DNA from: Syntrophotalea carbinolica DSM 2380
Lineage (GTDB): Bacteria; Desulfobacterota; Desulfuromonadia; Desulfuromonadales; Syntrophotaleaceae
Length of the DNA stretch: 64,000 nucleotides
Direction: 5' to 3'
Assembly: GCF_000012885.1 (NCBI RefSeq)
Contig: NC_007498.2
Span: forward strand, 2,170,001 to 2,234,000
Shown: positions 53,966-64,000 of the stretch, one piece after another
Layout: each line of letters starts with the position of its first letter
Position numbering within the stretch: position 1 is the first letter of the stretch
Position numbers and translations under genes: made by a program
Notes under the pieces: generated by a model
The model's database searches: none
What the model was told of the DNA's origin: nothing
The model's input: the letters and a program-made list of their open reading frames with translations, nothing else

Positions 53966-54610
53966 TTACTTCAGGAAGCCGAGGACAGTCTCCCCGCAGC
54001 AAACACGTTCTCCGACAGTCACCTGAATGTCGACGTCGTCCTCCAGATAGATATCAACCCGTGATCCGAAGCGAATCAGCCCGTACCGGGCACCCCGCTG
54101 CAGAATATCGCCAACGACCGGATAGGTCACAATGCGCCGTGCAATCAGACCGGCGATCTGAACCACCAGCATCCGCCGACCGGAGGTATGCTCAAGCAAC
54201 ATCCCGGATTGTTCATTGTGCAGGCTGGCCTTATCCATGGCGGCATTCAGAAACTGGCCCTTATTGTAGAACATATCGACAACCTTGCCGGCCATCGGCA
54301 CCCGGTTGACATGCACGTTGAAGACCGACATGAAGATACTGATTTTGGTCACTTCGCTTTTAAAATAACGCTCTTCAAGCGCGGGGCCGACATAAACGAC
54401 CTTGCCATCGGCCGGCGCCAGTATAGCCGCATCTTCCGCATCGCTATAACGATCCGGATTACGAAAAAAATATGCCGCAAAAAGTGTCAGACCCAGGAAC
54501 AAAAGAGTGCAGACACTCCAACCGAGAAGAGCAAAGACCAAAGTAATAAAAGCAAACAACCCAATGAATGGATAGCCTTCAATAGCAACAGGCTGATTCT
54601 GATTACGCAT
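53966..54610 (-). CDS. psd: Phosphatidylserine decarboxylase (Psd, short archaeal-like form)
   Basis: A 214-residue proenzyme that decarboxylates phosphatidylserine to phosphatidylethanolamine. Two N-terminal membrane helices (GLFAFITLVFALLG and LLFLGLTLFAAYF) precede FRNPDRYS and LAPADGKVVYVG. FMSVFNVHVNRVPMAGKV is the family signature. The self-cleavage site that forms the pyruvoyl group is RFGSRVD (Gly-Ser), not the LGST of E. coli. At this length it belongs to the short PssD class. It is probably cotranscribed with the ilv genes, with a 164-nt gap. Confidence 0.93.
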   Translation of the reverse strand: MRNQNQPVAIEGYPFIGLFAFITLVFALLGWSVCTLLFLGLTLFAAYFFRNPDRYSDAEDAAILAPADGKVVYVGPALEERYFKSEVTKISIFMSVFNVHVNRVPMAGKVVDMFYNKGQFLNAAMDKASLHNEQSGMLLEHTSGRRMLVVQIAGLIARRIVTYPVVGDILQRGARYGLIRFGSRVDIYLEDDVDIQVTVGERVCCGETVLGFLK

Positions 54611-54774
54611 ATAACGGTTTCCTCTCTGGGGCGTATAAAATTGATCTTTCAGATTTCATAAAACCCCCGAAAATACCTGATGGCATGGACTCCAACATTG
54701 TAAGTAAAGCAACCGACCGGGGAAAAGACCAAAGGTCACCTGCAATCTGCCACCCGGAGTGGCAACGGGTGAAA

Positions 54775-55281
54775 TCAGCCGTGCAGGCCCTTGGCGCCCC
54801 GCCCCAGAACGACCGGACCGGAGCGAACGATTTCCTGAATGCCGATGGGCTTGAGTAAATCGATCACAGCCTCGATCTTGCCAGGGGCGCCCGTGATTTC
54901 CATGGTGTAGGATCGCGCTGTCACATCGACAACATTGCCCCTGAAAATATCAACGATGCGCAGCACTTCCGCGCGCGTATCTTCGGTTGCCTGCACCTTG
55001 ATCAGAGCCATTTCGCGCTCTACATATTCGGTATCGGTAAAATCGATAACCTTGATGGTATCGATCAATTTATTGAGCTGTTTGGTGATCTGCTCGAGGA
55101 TGCGCTCATCCCCGCTGGTTACAATGGTCATGCGGGAAAGACTATCATCCAGCGTCGGTGCAACGGAGAGACTCTCAATATTGAATCCCCGCCCGGAAAA
55201 AAGACCCGCAACGCGTGTCAGAACACCGAACTCGTTTTCCACCAAAACGGATATTGTATGTTTTGCCTCACGGCTTGCCAT
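54775..55281 (-). CDS. ilvN: Acetolactate synthase small (regulatory) subunit
   Basis: A 168-residue subunit with an N-terminal ACT domain (TISVLVENEFGVLTRVAGLFSGRGFNIESLSVAPT) that binds valine for feedback control, and a C-terminal ALS_ss domain (RSYTMEITGAPGKIEAVIDLLKPIGIQEIVRSGPVVLGRG). The ATG at 55279-55281 (MASREAKH) was chosen because AGGAGG lies 8 nt upstream. It follows ilvB by 12 nt. Confidence 0.96.
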   Translation of the reverse strand: MASREAKHTISVLVENEFGVLTRVAGLFSGRGFNIESLSVAPTLDDSLSRMTIVTSGDERILEQITKQLNKLIDTIKVIDFTDTEYVEREMALIKVQATEDTRAEVLRIVDIFRGNVVDVTARSYTMEITGAPGKIEAVIDLLKPIGIQEIVRSGPVVLGRGAKGLHG

Positions 55282-55293
55282 GACACCCACCTC

Positions 55294-56991
55294 CTATGAA
55301 GCCAGAACCATTTCATCGATTGCAGCCCCGGCAGGAACCATGGGCATAACGTTTTCTTCGCGATCGACCTTGAACTCCATCAATACCGGGCCGGGCGTTT
55401 CCAGCGCCTTGCGAATAACACCCTCAACCTGATCAGGACTGCTCGCCTGCAGACCGGTAGCACCGTATGCTTCAGCCAACTTGACGAAATCGATGGGCAG
55501 ATCGAGTGGTGTCTGGCTATAGCGGCGGTCAAAGAAGAGCTGCTGCCACTGCCGAACCATGCCAAGGAAATTATTATTCAGAATGGCGATTTTGACCGGC
55601 AATTGATATTGCACAAGAGTCGCCAGTTCCTGGGAATTCATCTGAAAGGAGCCATCGCCGGAGATATCGATAACCTGCCGGTCGGGACAGCCGACCTGGG
55701 CACCGAGAGCCGCAGGCAATCCGAATCCCATGGTTCCCAGACCGCCGGATGTCAGAAAGGTGCGCGGGTGGGAAAAATTGAAAAACTGCGCGGTCCACAT
55801 CTGATGCTGCCCGACTTCAGTGGCAATGATAGCATCCTTGCGGGTTAGCTCGCGTATTTTTTCGATGACGTACTGAGGCTTGATCACCGTATCGCTGGAC
55901 TTGTAGGTCATAGGATACTGGGCCCGCCAGCTATCGATCTGACTGCGCCAGGGAGCGCTGATTTCGGAAAGCTCCTTTACCTTCTCGCTATCCTCCTTCA
56001 GTTTGGCGACAATTTTACCCATAACATCGCGCAGCTCGCCGACAATGGGCAGATCGACACGTACATTTTTCTTGATGGACGTGGGGTCGATATCGATATG
56101 AATGATTTTGGCTTTGGGCGCAAAGGCCGCAATACGGCCGGTAACGCGGTCGTCAAAGCGGGCACCGACGGCAACCAGAAGATCCGCATTGGTTACGGCC
56201 ATATTGGCGTAATAAGTGCCATGCATACCGAGCATACCCAGCGACAAAGGATGGGCCGTGGGGAAAGCCGCCATGCCCATAAGGGTCGTCACCACCGGAG
56301 CCTGGATAAGTTCGGAAAAAGCTACCAGATCCTCACTTGCATCGGAGGCCGTGGCACCGCCACCGACATACAGCACCGGTCGACGGGCGGCCAGGATCAT
56401 CTTGGCAGCTTTGTCGACCTGGCGGACATTGCCGCTGTAGGTCGGTTTATAACCGCGCAATTCAACGTTTTCAGGATAGACGAACTTGGTGGAAGCCAAC
56501 TGCACATCCTTGGGCAAATCGATCAGTACCGGACCGGGGCGCCCCGTTCGCGCGATATAAAACGCCTGTTTTACGATGCGCGCAAGATCCTTGACATCCT
56601 TGACCAGATAGTTGTGCTTGGTGATGGAACGGGTGATGCCGACGATATCGGCCTCCTGAAAGGCATCGTTACCGATCAAGGGCGTGGGCACCTGTCCGGT
56701 AATGACCACCATCGGAGTGGAATCCATATAGGCAGTGGCAATACCGGTTACCGTATTGGTGGCACCCGGACCGCTGGTCGCAATCGCCACACCGACCTTG
56801 CCGCTCGCCCTGGCATAACCGTCGGCAGCGTGTACAGCCGCCTGTTCATGCCGGGTAAGAATATGCTTGATGGGGTAATCGGGTAAATCGTTATAGATAT
56901 TGATAACCGTGCCGCCGGGATAACCGAAAACGGTATCCACACCTTCCTGCAACAGGCTTTCAAGCAAAATCTGAGAACCGGTCTTTTTCAC
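55294..56991 (-). CDS. ilvB: Acetolactate synthase large (catalytic) subunit
   Basis: A 565-residue TPP enzyme that makes acetolactate or acetohydroxybutyrate. The catalytic Glu is in [20 protein letters not shown]; the TPP/Mg motif is [34 protein letters not shown]-binding region [14 protein letters not shown]. The GTG at 56989-56991 (start MKKTGSQ) has GAGGAGG 6 nt upstream, so the longer frame was trimmed. It lies after ilvD with a 75-nt spacer that contains a hairpin. Confidence 0.97.
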   Translation of the reverse strand: MKKTGSQILLESLLQEGVDTVFGYPGGTVINIYNDLPDYPIKHILTRHEQAAVHAADGYARASGKVGVAIATSGPGATNTVTGIATAYMDSTPMVVITGQVPTPLIGNDAFQEADIVGITRSITKHNYLVKDVKDLARIVKQAFYIARTGRPGPVLIDLPKDVQLASTKFVYPENVELRGYKPTYSGNVRQVDKAAKMILAARRPVLYVGGGATASDASEDLVAFSELIQAPVVTTLMGMAAFPTAHPLSLGMLGMHGTYYANMAVTNADLLVAVGARFDDRVTGRIAAFAPKAKIIHIDIDPTSIKKNVRVDLPIVGELRDVMGKIVAKLKEDSEKVKELSEISAPWRSQIDSWRAQYPMTYKSSDTVIKPQYVIEKIRELTRKDAIIATEVGQHQMWTAQFFNFSHPRTFLTSGGLGTMGFGLPAALGAQVGCPDRQVIDISGDGSFQMNSQELATLVQYQLPVKIAILNNNFLGMVRQWQQLFFDRRYSQTPLDLPIDFVKLAEAYGATGLQASSPDQVEGVIRKALETPGPVLMEFKVDREENVMPMVPAGAAIDEMVLAS

Positions 56992-57029
56992 GCAACGCCT
57001 CCTCACAAGCCAGCTTTACTTAACAAACG

Positions 57030-57052
57030 CCTGGCCGCCGGCAGCGGCCAGG
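57030..57052 (-). other. Hairpin between ilvD and ilvB
   Basis: CCTGGCCGC (57030-57038), 5-nt loop, GCGGCCAGG (57044-57052). On the minus strand CGTTTGTTAAG follows, a poor T-run; it may be a leaky terminator. Confidence 0.5.
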
Positions 57053-57066
57053 CCATATCATTCTTT

Positions 57067-58737
57067 TCAGCGTGCCTTACAGACGGCACCGGTATTGGCC
57101 GACGTGACGACAGAAGCATAGCGGGACAGCCAGCCTTTTTTGATTTTAGGCTCGGGCGCCTGCCAGCGCTCACGACGCTTGGCCAGTTCCTGATCGGAGA
57201 CTTTAACCTCCAGACGCCGGGAAGGAATATCCAACACAATGGTATCGCCATCCTCCACCAGGGCTATGGGACCGCCGACCGCCGCTTCGGGCGAAACGTG
57301 ACCGACACAGGGGCCGCGCGTACCGCCTGAAAAACGCCCGTCGGTAATCAGCGCAACGCTGTCACCCAACCCCAACCCCATAAGGGTGGCCGTAGGTGCC
57401 AGCATTTCACGCATGCCGGGGCCGCCTTTGGGACCTTCATAACGGATAACAACCACATCGCCGGCTTTCACCTGTCCGCCCATCAGCGCCTGCATGGCTT
57501 CTTCTTCGGAATTGAAACACCGGGCAGTCCCCTCGAAGGTCATCATTTTTTCGGATACGCCGGATTGTTTGACAACTGCTCCATCGGGAGTAAGATTACC
57601 GGTCAGAATGGCGATTCCGCCCTCTGGGCGCACGGCATCTTCCTTAGGATGGATAACCGTTTCATCGACATCGATAACGCTATCGATAATCTGCTTCACA
57701 CCGACGCCATTGAGGGTGGGATTATCGTGAATCTGGTCGCGCAACTGGTAAAGCACACCGGGCACGCCGCCAGCCGCATCGAGGTCCTCCATAAAATGCT
57801 TGCCGCCGGGATTCATGGAGGCAAGTTGCGGCGTTTCACGGCTGAGCTTGTCAAACAGATCAAGCGGCAAATCGACTTCGGCTTCATGAGCGATGGACAG
57901 CAGATGCAACACGGTATTGCTGGAACCACCCAGGGCCAAGTCAACCCGGATGGCGTTTTCAAAGGCTTCGCGCGTCAGAATCTGCCGGGGCGTTATGCCC
58001 TCGCGCACCAGACTGACAATCCGCTCGCCGGAAGCGAAGGCAATCTGCCGTTTCAAAGAAGAAACAGCCAGGGCCGTACCGCAGCCAACAAGGCTCATCC
58101 CCAGCGTCTCGGTGAGAATCGCCATGGTATTGGCGGTAAACAACCCCTGGCAGGAGCCGGCACCAGGACATGCACGGTCTTCGCACTGCTGCAATTCCGC
58201 AGCGTTGATCTCCCCGGCTTTGTAGCGTGCCATGGCCTCGAAGGTGTCGGTCACAAAAGAATACCGACGACCACCGCGACCGGTTCCGGTAAGCATGGGA
58301 CCGGCCGTCACCACGATACAGGGAATATCGAGGCGCGCAGCGGCCATCAGCATGCCGGGAGTGATTTTATCGCAATTGGTCAGCAGCACCAAGCCGTCGA
58401 GACGGTGCGCCTCGGCAATGGACTCGACCATATCGGCAATCAATTCACGGGTCGACAGAGAATAATGCATCCCCTTATGCCCCATGGCAATACCGTCACA
58501 GACGCCGGGGATGCCAAACAGGAACGAATACCCGCCTCCGGTATGAACGCCCTTTTCAATAAACCGTTCCAGGTCGCGCATGCCGATGTGACCCGGGATC
58601 AGATCGGTAAAGGAGGTGGCAATCCCGATCAGGGGCTTACCCAATTCCTTGCGGGGGATACCGGTACCCATCAATAAGGCACGATGAGGTGCCCTTTCAA
58701 AACCTTGCGTAATGGCCTCGCTACGTTTGCCTTTCAT
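57067..58737 (-). CDS. ilvD: Dihydroxy-acid dehydratase
   Basis: A 556-residue Fe-S dehydratase of valine, isoleucine and pantothenate synthesis. Fe-S cysteines are in [13 protein letters not shown] and [22 protein letters not shown], with another in the N-terminal third ([10 protein letters not shown]). [21 protein letters not shown] is the C-terminal signature. All elements are intact. It heads the ilvD-ilvB-ilvN run; no T-box precedes it. Confidence 0.97.
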   Translation of the reverse strand: MKGKRSEAITQGFERAPHRALLMGTGIPRKELGKPLIGIATSFTDLIPGHIGMRDLERFIEKGVHTGGGYSFLFGIPGVCDGIAMGHKGMHYSLSTRELIADMVESIAEAHRLDGLVLLTNCDKITPGMLMAAARLDIPCIVVTAGPMLTGTGRGGRRYSFVTDTFEAMARYKAGEINAAELQQCEDRACPGAGSCQGLFTANTMAILTETLGMSLVGCGTALAVSSLKRQIAFASGERIVSLVREGITPRQILTREAFENAIRVDLALGGSSNTVLHLLSIAHEAEVDLPLDLFDKLSRETPQLASMNPGGKHFMEDLDAAGGVPGVLYQLRDQIHDNPTLNGVGVKQIIDSVIDVDETVIHPKEDAVRPEGGIAILTGNLTPDGAVVKQSGVSEKMMTFEGTARCFNSEEEAMQALMGGQVKAGDVVVIRYEGPKGGPGMREMLAPTATLMGLGLGDSVALITDGRFSGGTRGPCVGHVSPEAAVGGPIALVEDGDTIVLDIPSRRLEVKVSDQELAKRRERWQAPEPKIKKGWLSRYASVVTSANTGAVCKAR

Positions 58738-58933
58738 ATGGTTTAAATCTTTCCTTTCTTGCTCATCGCTATGGTTTTAGACTCCAGACAAAAATCCCGG
58801 AGCTGTATACCTGCTTTTCAAAGATACCCGTTCCTGACCCGGTATAGGGCCGCGGGCGGGCGAACCAAACGAACCACCTCATGATATCGATAATATGAAA
58901 CTTTTTTTGAGAACAACAAACAACACATGATGC

Positions 58934-58968
58934 AGAAAGGGTTCGGACGGTATGCCCAAACCCTTTCT
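58934..58968 (-). terminator. Candidate terminator after the DUF465 gene
   Basis: AGAAAGGGTT (58934-58943) pairs with AACCCTTTCT (58959-58968). On the minus strand GCATCATGTGTTGTTTGTTG follows; the T-run is interrupted. The rest of the spacer to ilvD shows nothing else. Confidence 0.45.
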
Positions 58969-58989
58969 ACAAAATCGGAATAATGTTTT

Positions 58990-59211
58990 CTACCGCTTGA
59001 ATGAGCGCAATATCTGCTCCATTTCATCCTTGCCTGCCAATTTCAGCTTCTGCACCTTTTTTCTCTGGAATTCTTCTTCGGGACTAAGATGTTGCTGCTG
59101 ATCCAGTACAACCAATTCGCGTTCGAGGAGCACATGCTCTTCATAAAGCCTGCGATAACGTGGGCTTGCATCGCACAGATGCTGGATCAGCCCGAGATCT
59201 TGTTCTTCCAT
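58990..59211 (-). CDS. DUF465 (YdcH-like) small protein
   Basis: A 73-residue charged, helical protein. SPRYRRLYEEHVLLERELVVLDQ, followed by EFQRKKVQKLKLAGKDEMEQIL, matches the YdcH/DUF465 pattern of a helical hairpin with a KxxKLxxKDEM motif. Function is unknown. A good ribosome site (GGGAGG) precedes the ATG. It is probably separate from tsaB (125-nt gap). Confidence 0.85.
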   Translation of the reverse strand: MEEQDLGLIQHLCDASPRYRRLYEEHVLLERELVVLDQQQHLSPEEEFQRKKVQKLKLAGKDEMEQILRSFKR

Positions 59212-59335
59212 CAGACACCTCCCAGGAAAGGGTTGACAAAGAGCGACGAGCTTGTTTCAAAATAACGAATCGGCCCTCATATGTCAACTGCCCTGACAAG
59301 CTTCATGTGACCCCGGATGCGCAGCCCCATCAGGG

Positions 59336-60037
59336 CTAGGAGCTTTTTTGGGATGCACGCATGATTTCGGCCTCGGAAGCGCGGATATAGCACGGCACTA
59401 AGGCCTGGGCCGTGGTTGTCCTGCCGGCCTGAAGCCGGTCCCAAACCAACCCGGCAGCGCTCGAAGCGCGGGGCAGGTTGACGGCCATCGGTGCAAAATG
59501 GGCGCGCGATCCCAGCTGCGCACTGATCAGATCCCGATACAACAGTGCTCCGCTGCCGACAAACAGATGCTCGCCTTGCAGCTGCTGCAACAATGACTTG
59601 GGCGCCAGAACCTGCTCATCCGTCACTGCGGCGGGCATATCGGAGCGACAATCGAAGACCGCTGCGTAGACTTCACTCTTGCGAGCGTCGATTATACTGC
59701 ATACCGGGTAGGCAGCCGACGGACAGGCTGCGGCCAGCGTCTCCAGGGACGAAACGCCGACCACGGATGCACCCGAGGCATAAGCCAATCCCTTAACGGT
59801 GGCCACGCCAACCCGCAAGCCGGTAAAAGAACCGGGACCGACTACGACGCCAAAGGCCTCCACTTCGGCCAACTTGACTTGAGCTTCGGCCAGCAGCCAT
59901 TGCAATGAGCCCAGAACACGATCCGTATGTGTACCGCGCAGGTGCAGCAGCACCTCACCCAGCAATTCGGGGCCGCGACTCAGAGCCACGCTGCCGGCGG
60001 GAGTCGAGGTATCGACAGTAACAATCAACGGCGCCAT
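59336..60037 (-). CDS. tsaB: tRNA threonylcarbamoyladenosine biosynthesis protein TsaB
   Basis: A 233-residue ASKHA-fold protein: IVTVDTSTPAGSVALSRG opens it, VVGPGSFTGLRVGVATVKGLAYASG is the hallmark, and ARKSEVYAAVF follows. TsaB partners TsaD and TsaE to make t6A37. Notably MtaB at 2.1 kb modifies t6A further. It starts 2 nt after rseP and is the last gene of the uppS-cdsA-dxr-rseP run. Confidence 0.93.
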   Translation of the reverse strand: MAPLIVTVDTSTPAGSVALSRGPELLGEVLLHLRGTHTDRVLGSLQWLLAEAQVKLAEVEAFGVVVGPGSFTGLRVGVATVKGLAYASGASVVGVSSLETLAAACPSAAYPVCSIIDARKSEVYAAVFDCRSDMPAAVTDEQVLAPKSLLQQLQGEHLFVGSGALLYRDLISAQLGSRAHFAPMAVNLPRASSAAGLVWDRLQAGRTTTAQALVPCYIRASEAEIMRASQKSS

Positions 60038-60039
60038 GC

Positions 60040-61380
60040 CTACCCTCCAAATGTCAGACGCATGATATCATTGTAAAAGGCCCACGCCATCAGCAGGATA
60101 AGCAAAACCAGCCCAATCTGCTGGGCGACTTCCCTGGCCTGCTCCGACAGGGGCTTGCGACGCACCAATTCAACAACGCCAAACAACAGGTGCCCCCCAT
60201 CCAGAATCGGAACGGGCAAAAGATTGAGAATCCCCAGCTGAATGCTCAAAAATGCCAGCATGGAGAGGATCTGGGCTATGTCGATAGACTCGGCGACGGA
60301 TCCCGCCATCTGCACCACCATAATGGGGCCACCGATATTCTTGGCGGAAACATGGCCGGCGAACAGTTTGCGCAGAAACAGAAGCGTCATGTCGACGAGT
60401 TCAAAACCTCGCGCCGCGCCTTCCCGAAAAGCGTCTCCCAGCACATAGCGCTTGAACACGGACTCGGTTTTGGGGCCGACACCGAGCATATAACGACCCA
60501 CCCCGGACTCACCGCCGGCGTTTTCCTTGAACAAAGGAACCACCTGCAGGGTCAACAGAACCCCTGAACGCTCGACAACCACGGTCATGGGCTTGCCGCC
60601 GCCGGCCTGGACCAATGCGGGAATATCATACCAGGAGCCTAACGGGTTGCCATCGATGGAAACGATGCGATCGTTCAGCTGCAGACCTGCGGAAGCGGCC
60701 GGCATCCGATCCTCGAGGTAGCCGATCACTGCGGCCTGCTTCGGCAACACCCCCAGTCCTCGCAAACCCTCCGTAGCCGAAGCATCGGCGGGCAGTTGCA
60801 CGGCAAACAATTCGCTGTTACGCGCAACCAGAAACGACAGATCGCTGCCCGCCTGGGCCAGAAGCTTTTTTTCTGACTCGGACCAGCTGCCAGCTTCCAC
60901 GCCACCAACCTTGAGGATACAGTCGCCCGCAGCTAAACCCGCCCTATCTGCAGGCGATTCGGTAACCACATGCCCGATACACGCCGGCTGATCCAGAAAC
61001 GCCGGCTGATCCATGCCGATAAAAAAGGCCAGCGGCAAAAACACAAAGGGCAGCACCAGATTCATAACGGGACCGGCTGCGACGATGGCAAGCCGCTGCA
61101 AAACCGGTTTTTCGGCAAAAGAGCGCAGCTTATCCTCTTCGCTTAACGGCAGGGCTTCCTCATCGTTACCCTCCCCAAGCATCTGAACGTAACCACCCAA
61201 CGGTATCAGGCAGATTTTATATTCCGTTTCCCCCAAGGTACGCGAAAAAAGTTTCGGACCGAACCCCAGGGAAAACTTGAGAACCTTGACGCGGCACCAT
61301 TTGGCAACAAGAAAGTGCCCCAGCTCGTGGACGAAAACCAGCACCCCGAGCATCAGTATCCCGCCAAGTATTTTCAGCAT
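60040..61380 (-). CDS. rseP: Site-2 intramembrane zinc protease RseP
   Basis: A 446-residue membrane metalloprotease. The zinc site HELGH is in [14 protein letters not shown] near residues 18-22, and the third ligand region is [15 protein letters not shown] near the C-terminus. Two PDZ domains lie between ([20 protein letters not shown] and [19 protein letters not shown]). It cleaves anti-sigma factors and membrane substrates. The ATG at 61378-61380 overlaps the dxr stop by 7 nt; the longer frame was rejected. Confidence 0.95.
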   Translation of the reverse strand: MLKILGGILMLGVLVFVHELGHFLVAKWCRVKVLKFSLGFGPKLFSRTLGETEYKICLIPLGGYVQMLGEGNDEEALPLSEEDKLRSFAEKPVLQRLAIVAAGPVMNLVLPFVFLPLAFFIGMDQPAFLDQPACIGHVVTESPADRAGLAAGDCILKVGGVEAGSWSESEKKLLAQAGSDLSFLVARNSELFAVQLPADASATEGLRGLGVLPKQAAVIGYLEDRMPAASAGLQLNDRIVSIDGNPLGSWYDIPALVQAGGGKPMTVVVERSGVLLTLQVVPLFKENAGGESGVGRYMLGVGPKTESVFKRYVLGDAFREGAARGFELVDMTLLFLRKLFAGHVSAKNIGGPIMVVQMAGSVAESIDIAQILSMLAFLSIQLGILNLLPVPILDGGHLLFGVVELVRRKPLSEQAREVAQQIGLVLLILLMAWAFYNDIMRLTFGG

Positions 61381-62558
61381 ACCGTCGCTCCTTCGCCCCT
61401 GGCATCGATAAAGCGGCGGGCTTCCTTGCGACCCCAAAGATCGGCGCGCAGAACCTGGTCGATATGTTCCAGCGGCTTGACCTCCAGGCCCTGCAATGCG
61501 GCGCGTATCACCCGGGCGATATCGAGGAAGGCAATTTCTTCATTGAGAAAAGCATCGACAGCGATTTCGTTGGCGGCATTAAGTACGGCCGGAGCGGTGC
61601 CCCCCATCGCCAGAGCTTCATAGGCCAGGGCCAGACATGGAAATCTCTCCAGATCCGGTTCGTCGAAAGTGAGATTGCGCATACTGCAAAGATCGAGCGG
61701 CGGCAGATCCAGAGGCAGACGAGTGGGGTGAGACAGGGCATAGGCAATGGGGGTTTTCATATCGGGAATACCTAACTGGGCAATTACCGCACCATCGACA
61801 TACTCAACCAAGGAATGCACAATACTCTGCGGATGGATATGCACGGCAATGCGCTCTGCCGGCACATCGAACAACCAGCGTGCCTCGATAACCTCGAGCC
61901 CCTTGTTCATCATGGTGGCGGAATCGATGGAGATTTTACGTCCCATGCTCCAGTTCGGATGAGCCAGGGCATCTGCCGGAGTGACACTGGCCATATCCGC
62001 CAGCATCCGGTTGCGAAAAGGCCCCCCCGAGGCTGTCAGGATAAGTCGCCGAACATCATCCATACGATGGCCTTCCAGCGATTGGAAGATAGCGGAGTGT
62101 TCACTGTCCACGGGGAACAGCCGCACACCGTGGCGAGCGACCGCTTCCGTAACCAGGGAACCGGCCGTGACCAACGTTTCCTTGTTGGCCAGGGCAATAT
62201 CCTTGCCTGTCTCGATGGCGGACATGGTTGGAACCAGGCCGGCCGCGCCGACAATGGCGGAGACAACCATGTCTATATCTTCATGACAGGCGCACGCCAC
62301 CAGCCCTTCGACCCCGGAAAGGATCTGCGGAGCATCGGCGCCGAGGCGCTCTTTCAGCTGCTGCGCACCGTCCGCGGATATTACCGCCACCATTTTGGGA
62401 CGGAAGCGGCGGATTTGCTCCTCCAGACGAGCGAGATTGTTGCCGGCTGTAAGGGTAACGACCTCGAACTGTTCGGGAAAAGCCGCAACAATATCCAGAG
62501 TACTTACACCTATGGAACCGGTAGATCCGAGGATGCCGAGTTTTTTAACGGAAGCCAT
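61374..62558 (-). CDS. dxr: 1-deoxy-D-xylulose-5-phosphate reductoisomerase
   Basis: A 394-residue NADPH enzyme of the second MEP-pathway step. [25 protein letters not shown] is the NADPH motif; [37 protein letters not shown] and [21 protein letters not shown] bind metal and substrate. It overlaps rseP and follows cdsA by 8 nt. Together with ispH it shows the MEP pathway is used. Confidence 0.97.
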   Translation of the reverse strand: MASVKKLGILGSTGSIGVSTLDIVAAFPEQFEVVTLTAGNNLARLEEQIRRFRPKMVAVISADGAQQLKERLGADAPQILSGVEGLVACACHEDIDMVVSAIVGAAGLVPTMSAIETGKDIALANKETLVTAGSLVTEAVARHGVRLFPVDSEHSAIFQSLEGHRMDDVRRLILTASGGPFRNRMLADMASVTPADALAHPNWSMGRKISIDSATMMNKGLEVIEARWLFDVPAERIAVHIHPQSIVHSLVEYVDGAVIAQLGIPDMKTPIAYALSHPTRLPLDLPPLDLCSMRNLTFDEPDLERFPCLALAYEALAMGGTAPAVLNAANEIAVDAFLNEEIAFLDIARVIRAALQGLEVKPLEHIDQVLRADLWGRKEARRFIDARGEGATVC

Positions 62559-62566
62559 AACCCCCT

Positions 62567-63325
62567 CTAAACCTGAAAAATCAGGATGAAATAGTATGTT
62601 AAAGGAAATGCGAACATCAAACTGTCGAGACGGTCGAGGATCCCCCCGTGTCCAGGAATCAAGGTACCGGAATCCTTGACGCCGAAGGATCGCTTCAGAA
62701 GCGATTCAAACAGATCGCCGAGCTCTGCGATCACCCCCACCACCAGACCCAGGAGCAACAATGGCACAAGTGCCGCCCATGGTGCAAAGGTCAGATGCGC
62801 CAAACCGGCGGCAAGCACACTGCCGCCAAGTCCGCCGATGGCACCTTCGACACTCTTTTTGGGACTCACGCTCGGATAGAGCTTTCGACGCCCGAAAAAG
62901 GTGCCCGTAAAATACGCGCAGGTATCGTTCAACATGACCATCATAAGTACGAGCAGTACCCACTGTATGCCGTGGGGCTGGCTCCTTAACAAGGCCAGAT
63001 GCGCCAGGGGGATGCTGATATAGATGAAACCGAAAAGCAAAAGGGCCAACTGCCCGGAAACTTTATCGATCGCACCGTGGCGGAACAGAAAAACGCAGGC
63101 GAACAAAAAGACCGATGCGATCAAACACCCCACAAACACGGCATAATGGCCCAGCACAAGCGGGACCATAAGGCCGATTCCGGCCACAATGCCCAGGTAT
63201 TTTTCCATGGACCGCCCAGCGGCCAGAGCCATGGCGTAATATTCATATAAAGCCCAGCCGGCAACCGCGTAGGTCAAACAAAAAAAGCCCCATGGCGGAG
63301 CCCACAGGATAAACGCAATCAACAA
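62567..63325 (-). CDS. cdsA: Phosphatidate cytidylyltransferase
   Basis: A membrane enzyme that makes CDP-diacylglycerol. The C-terminal signature [18 protein letters not shown] and [35 protein letters not shown] is intact. The annotated start here is TTG at 63325 (252 residues). However, codons upstream in the same frame (IKSRILTACIALP) match the usual CdsA N-terminus and would give 265 residues; no ATG, GTG or TTG begins that stretch. AAGGAG lies 6 nt before an ATC at 63364-63362. The true start is therefore uncertain. Confidence 0.9.
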   Translation of the reverse strand: MLIAFILWAPPWGFFCLTYAVAGWALYEYYAMALAAGRSMEKYLGIVAGIGLMVPLVLGHYAVFVGCLIASVFLFACVFLFRHGAIDKVSGQLALLLFGFIYISIPLAHLALLRSQPHGIQWVLLVLMMVMLNDTCAYFTGTFFGRRKLYPSVSPKKSVEGAIGGLGGSVLAAGLAHLTFAPWAALVPLLLLGLVVGVIAELGDLFESLLKRSFGVKDSGTLIPGHGGILDRLDSLMFAFPLTYYFILIFQV

Positions 63326-63375
63326 AGGCAGCGCGATGCATGCAGTCAGAATTCGGGATTTGATAACATTCTCCT

Positions 63376-64000
63376 TCAGTCGGTGACATCATCTTGACAT
63401 TGATCGGCAGTCAAACCGTAACGGCGTTGGCGACGACTGAATTCAGTAAAAGCCTCGTGCAGATGGGTGGGGCTGAAATCGGGCCACAATACCGGAGTGA
63501 AGTAGATTTCCGCATAAGCCAGTTGCCACAAGAGAAAATTACTGATGCGAATTTCGCCACTGGTACGAATGAGAAAATCGGGGTCGGGCATACCGGCGGT
63601 CTGAAGAAAACCGGAGAAACATTCCTCATCTACGGCATCCAATCCGAGTCGCCCAACAGCCACTTCGCCGGCGATCGCCTTTACAGCGCCGAGAATTTCG
63701 TCCCTGGCGCCATAGGAAAGCGCCAACGTCAGTACCATATCCCGATTATTGGCCGTTCGCTCCATAGTACCAATCAAGGTGTGCTGCACAGCTTCAGGCA
63801 ATCGGTGAATGGCCCCGATAACATTCAGACGAATGCGATGGGTCAGAAGGGTTTCCAACTCCCGTTCGAGAAAGGTATTGAGCAGCGACATCAGGGAATC
63901 GACTTCTTCTTCGGGACGCCCCCAATTCTCGGAACTGAAGGCATAGAGGGTCAGATAGGACAGACCCAGCCGTCGCGACTCCTCGATAATAACCTTTGCC
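63376..64000 (-). CDS. uppS: Undecaprenyl diphosphate synthase (5' part outside window)
   Basis: The frame is open to the window edge, so about the C-terminal 207 residues are visible. SYLTLYAFSSENWGRPEEEV, LALSYGARDEI and PDFLIRTSGEIRISNFLLWQLAYAEIYFTPVLWPDF are diagnostic of cis-prenyl transferases (UppS). It makes the C55 lipid carrier of peptidoglycan from FPP and IPP. It leads into cdsA, dxr and rseP, the classic order. Confidence 0.96.
   Translation of the reverse strand, partial: AKVIIEESRRLGLSYLTLYAFSSENWGRPEEEVDSLMSLLNTFLERELETLLTHRIRLNVIGAIHRLPEAVQHTLIGTMERTANNRDMVLTLALSYGARDEILGAVKAIAGEVAVGRLGLDAVDEECFSGFLQTAGMPDPDFLIRTSGEIRISNFLLWQLAYAEIYFTPVLWPDFSPTHLHEAFTEFSRRQRRYGLTADQCQDDVTD

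Noticed and set aside
57565-58677. 370-residue open frame antisense to ilvD
   Set aside because: A shadow of a fully conserved ilvD; no recognisable domain.

Overview
The window is a gene-dense bacterial chromosome segment made almost entirely of housekeeping and biosynthetic genes, most of them on the minus strand. Gene content and order (tyrA-aroA-cmk-ispH-rpsA-sppA-ihfB; queA-tgt-yajC-secD-secF; uppS-cdsA-dxr-rseP; cysE-iscR-iscS-iscU-mnmA) point to a Gram-negative anaerobe of the Desulfuromonadales/Desulfuromonadia, close to Pelobacter/Syntrophotalea or Geobacter. That assignment is inferred from protein character and gene order; no database was searched. I see no insertion sequence, prophage, CRISPR array, tRNA or rRNA.

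Layout. 1-2.0 kb (+): end of an MFS exporter, a glycerophosphodiester phosphodiesterase, and a 39-residue rubredoxin-like zinc-ribbon protein whose promoter is overlapped by a perfect palindrome. 2.1-7.4 kb (-): cysteine and Fe-S operon cysE-iscR-iscS-iscU followed by the tRNA sulfur-modification genes mnmA and mtaB. 7.4-10.5 kb (-): small zinc-ribbon protein, thioesterase, mutM, and a sodium-dependent NSS-family symporter. 10.7-17.9 kb (-): two lipoproteins (one a TPR protein), then a peptide-type ABC importer (binding protein and two permeases, no ATPases) with an MshEN-domain gene wedged between the permease genes. 18.1-20.6 kb (+): two-domain kinase/ATPase and a STAS/HATPase partner-switching pair. 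20.7-23.1 kb (-): HAD phosphatase, lgt, RluA-type pseudouridine synthase. 23.25-23.43 kb (+): a 6S RNA gene with a strong terminator.

23.5-31.9 kb (-): thioesterase, ihfB, sppA, rpsA, ispH, cmk, aroA, tyrA, pheA (aromatic amino acids, isoprenoids, translation). A divergent aminotransferase (+) follows at 32.1 kb. 33.4-41.2 kb (-): thioredoxin-like protein, recJ, secF, secD, yajC, tgt, queA. 41.4-47.4 kb (-): DUF2065 protein, YgiQ radical-SAM protein, argC, rpsI, rplM, truA and an orphan EcfT-like membrane protein. 47.5-58.7 kb (-): branched-chain amino acid block asd, leuB, leuD, leuC, leuA, psd, ilvN, ilvB, ilvD. leuA is preceded by a T-box riboswitch with a Leu CTC specifier, and the block is divided by internal terminators. 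59.0-64.0 kb (-): DUF465 protein, tsaB, rseP, dxr, cdsA and the 3' part of uppS, an envelope and isoprenoid cluster.

The most notable items are the 6S RNA, the leucine T-box with a second terminator between leuA and leuCD, the MshEN protein inside the ABC importer operon, the palindromic operator on the rubredoxin-like gene, and the apparent lack of a canonical start codon for full-length CdsA.
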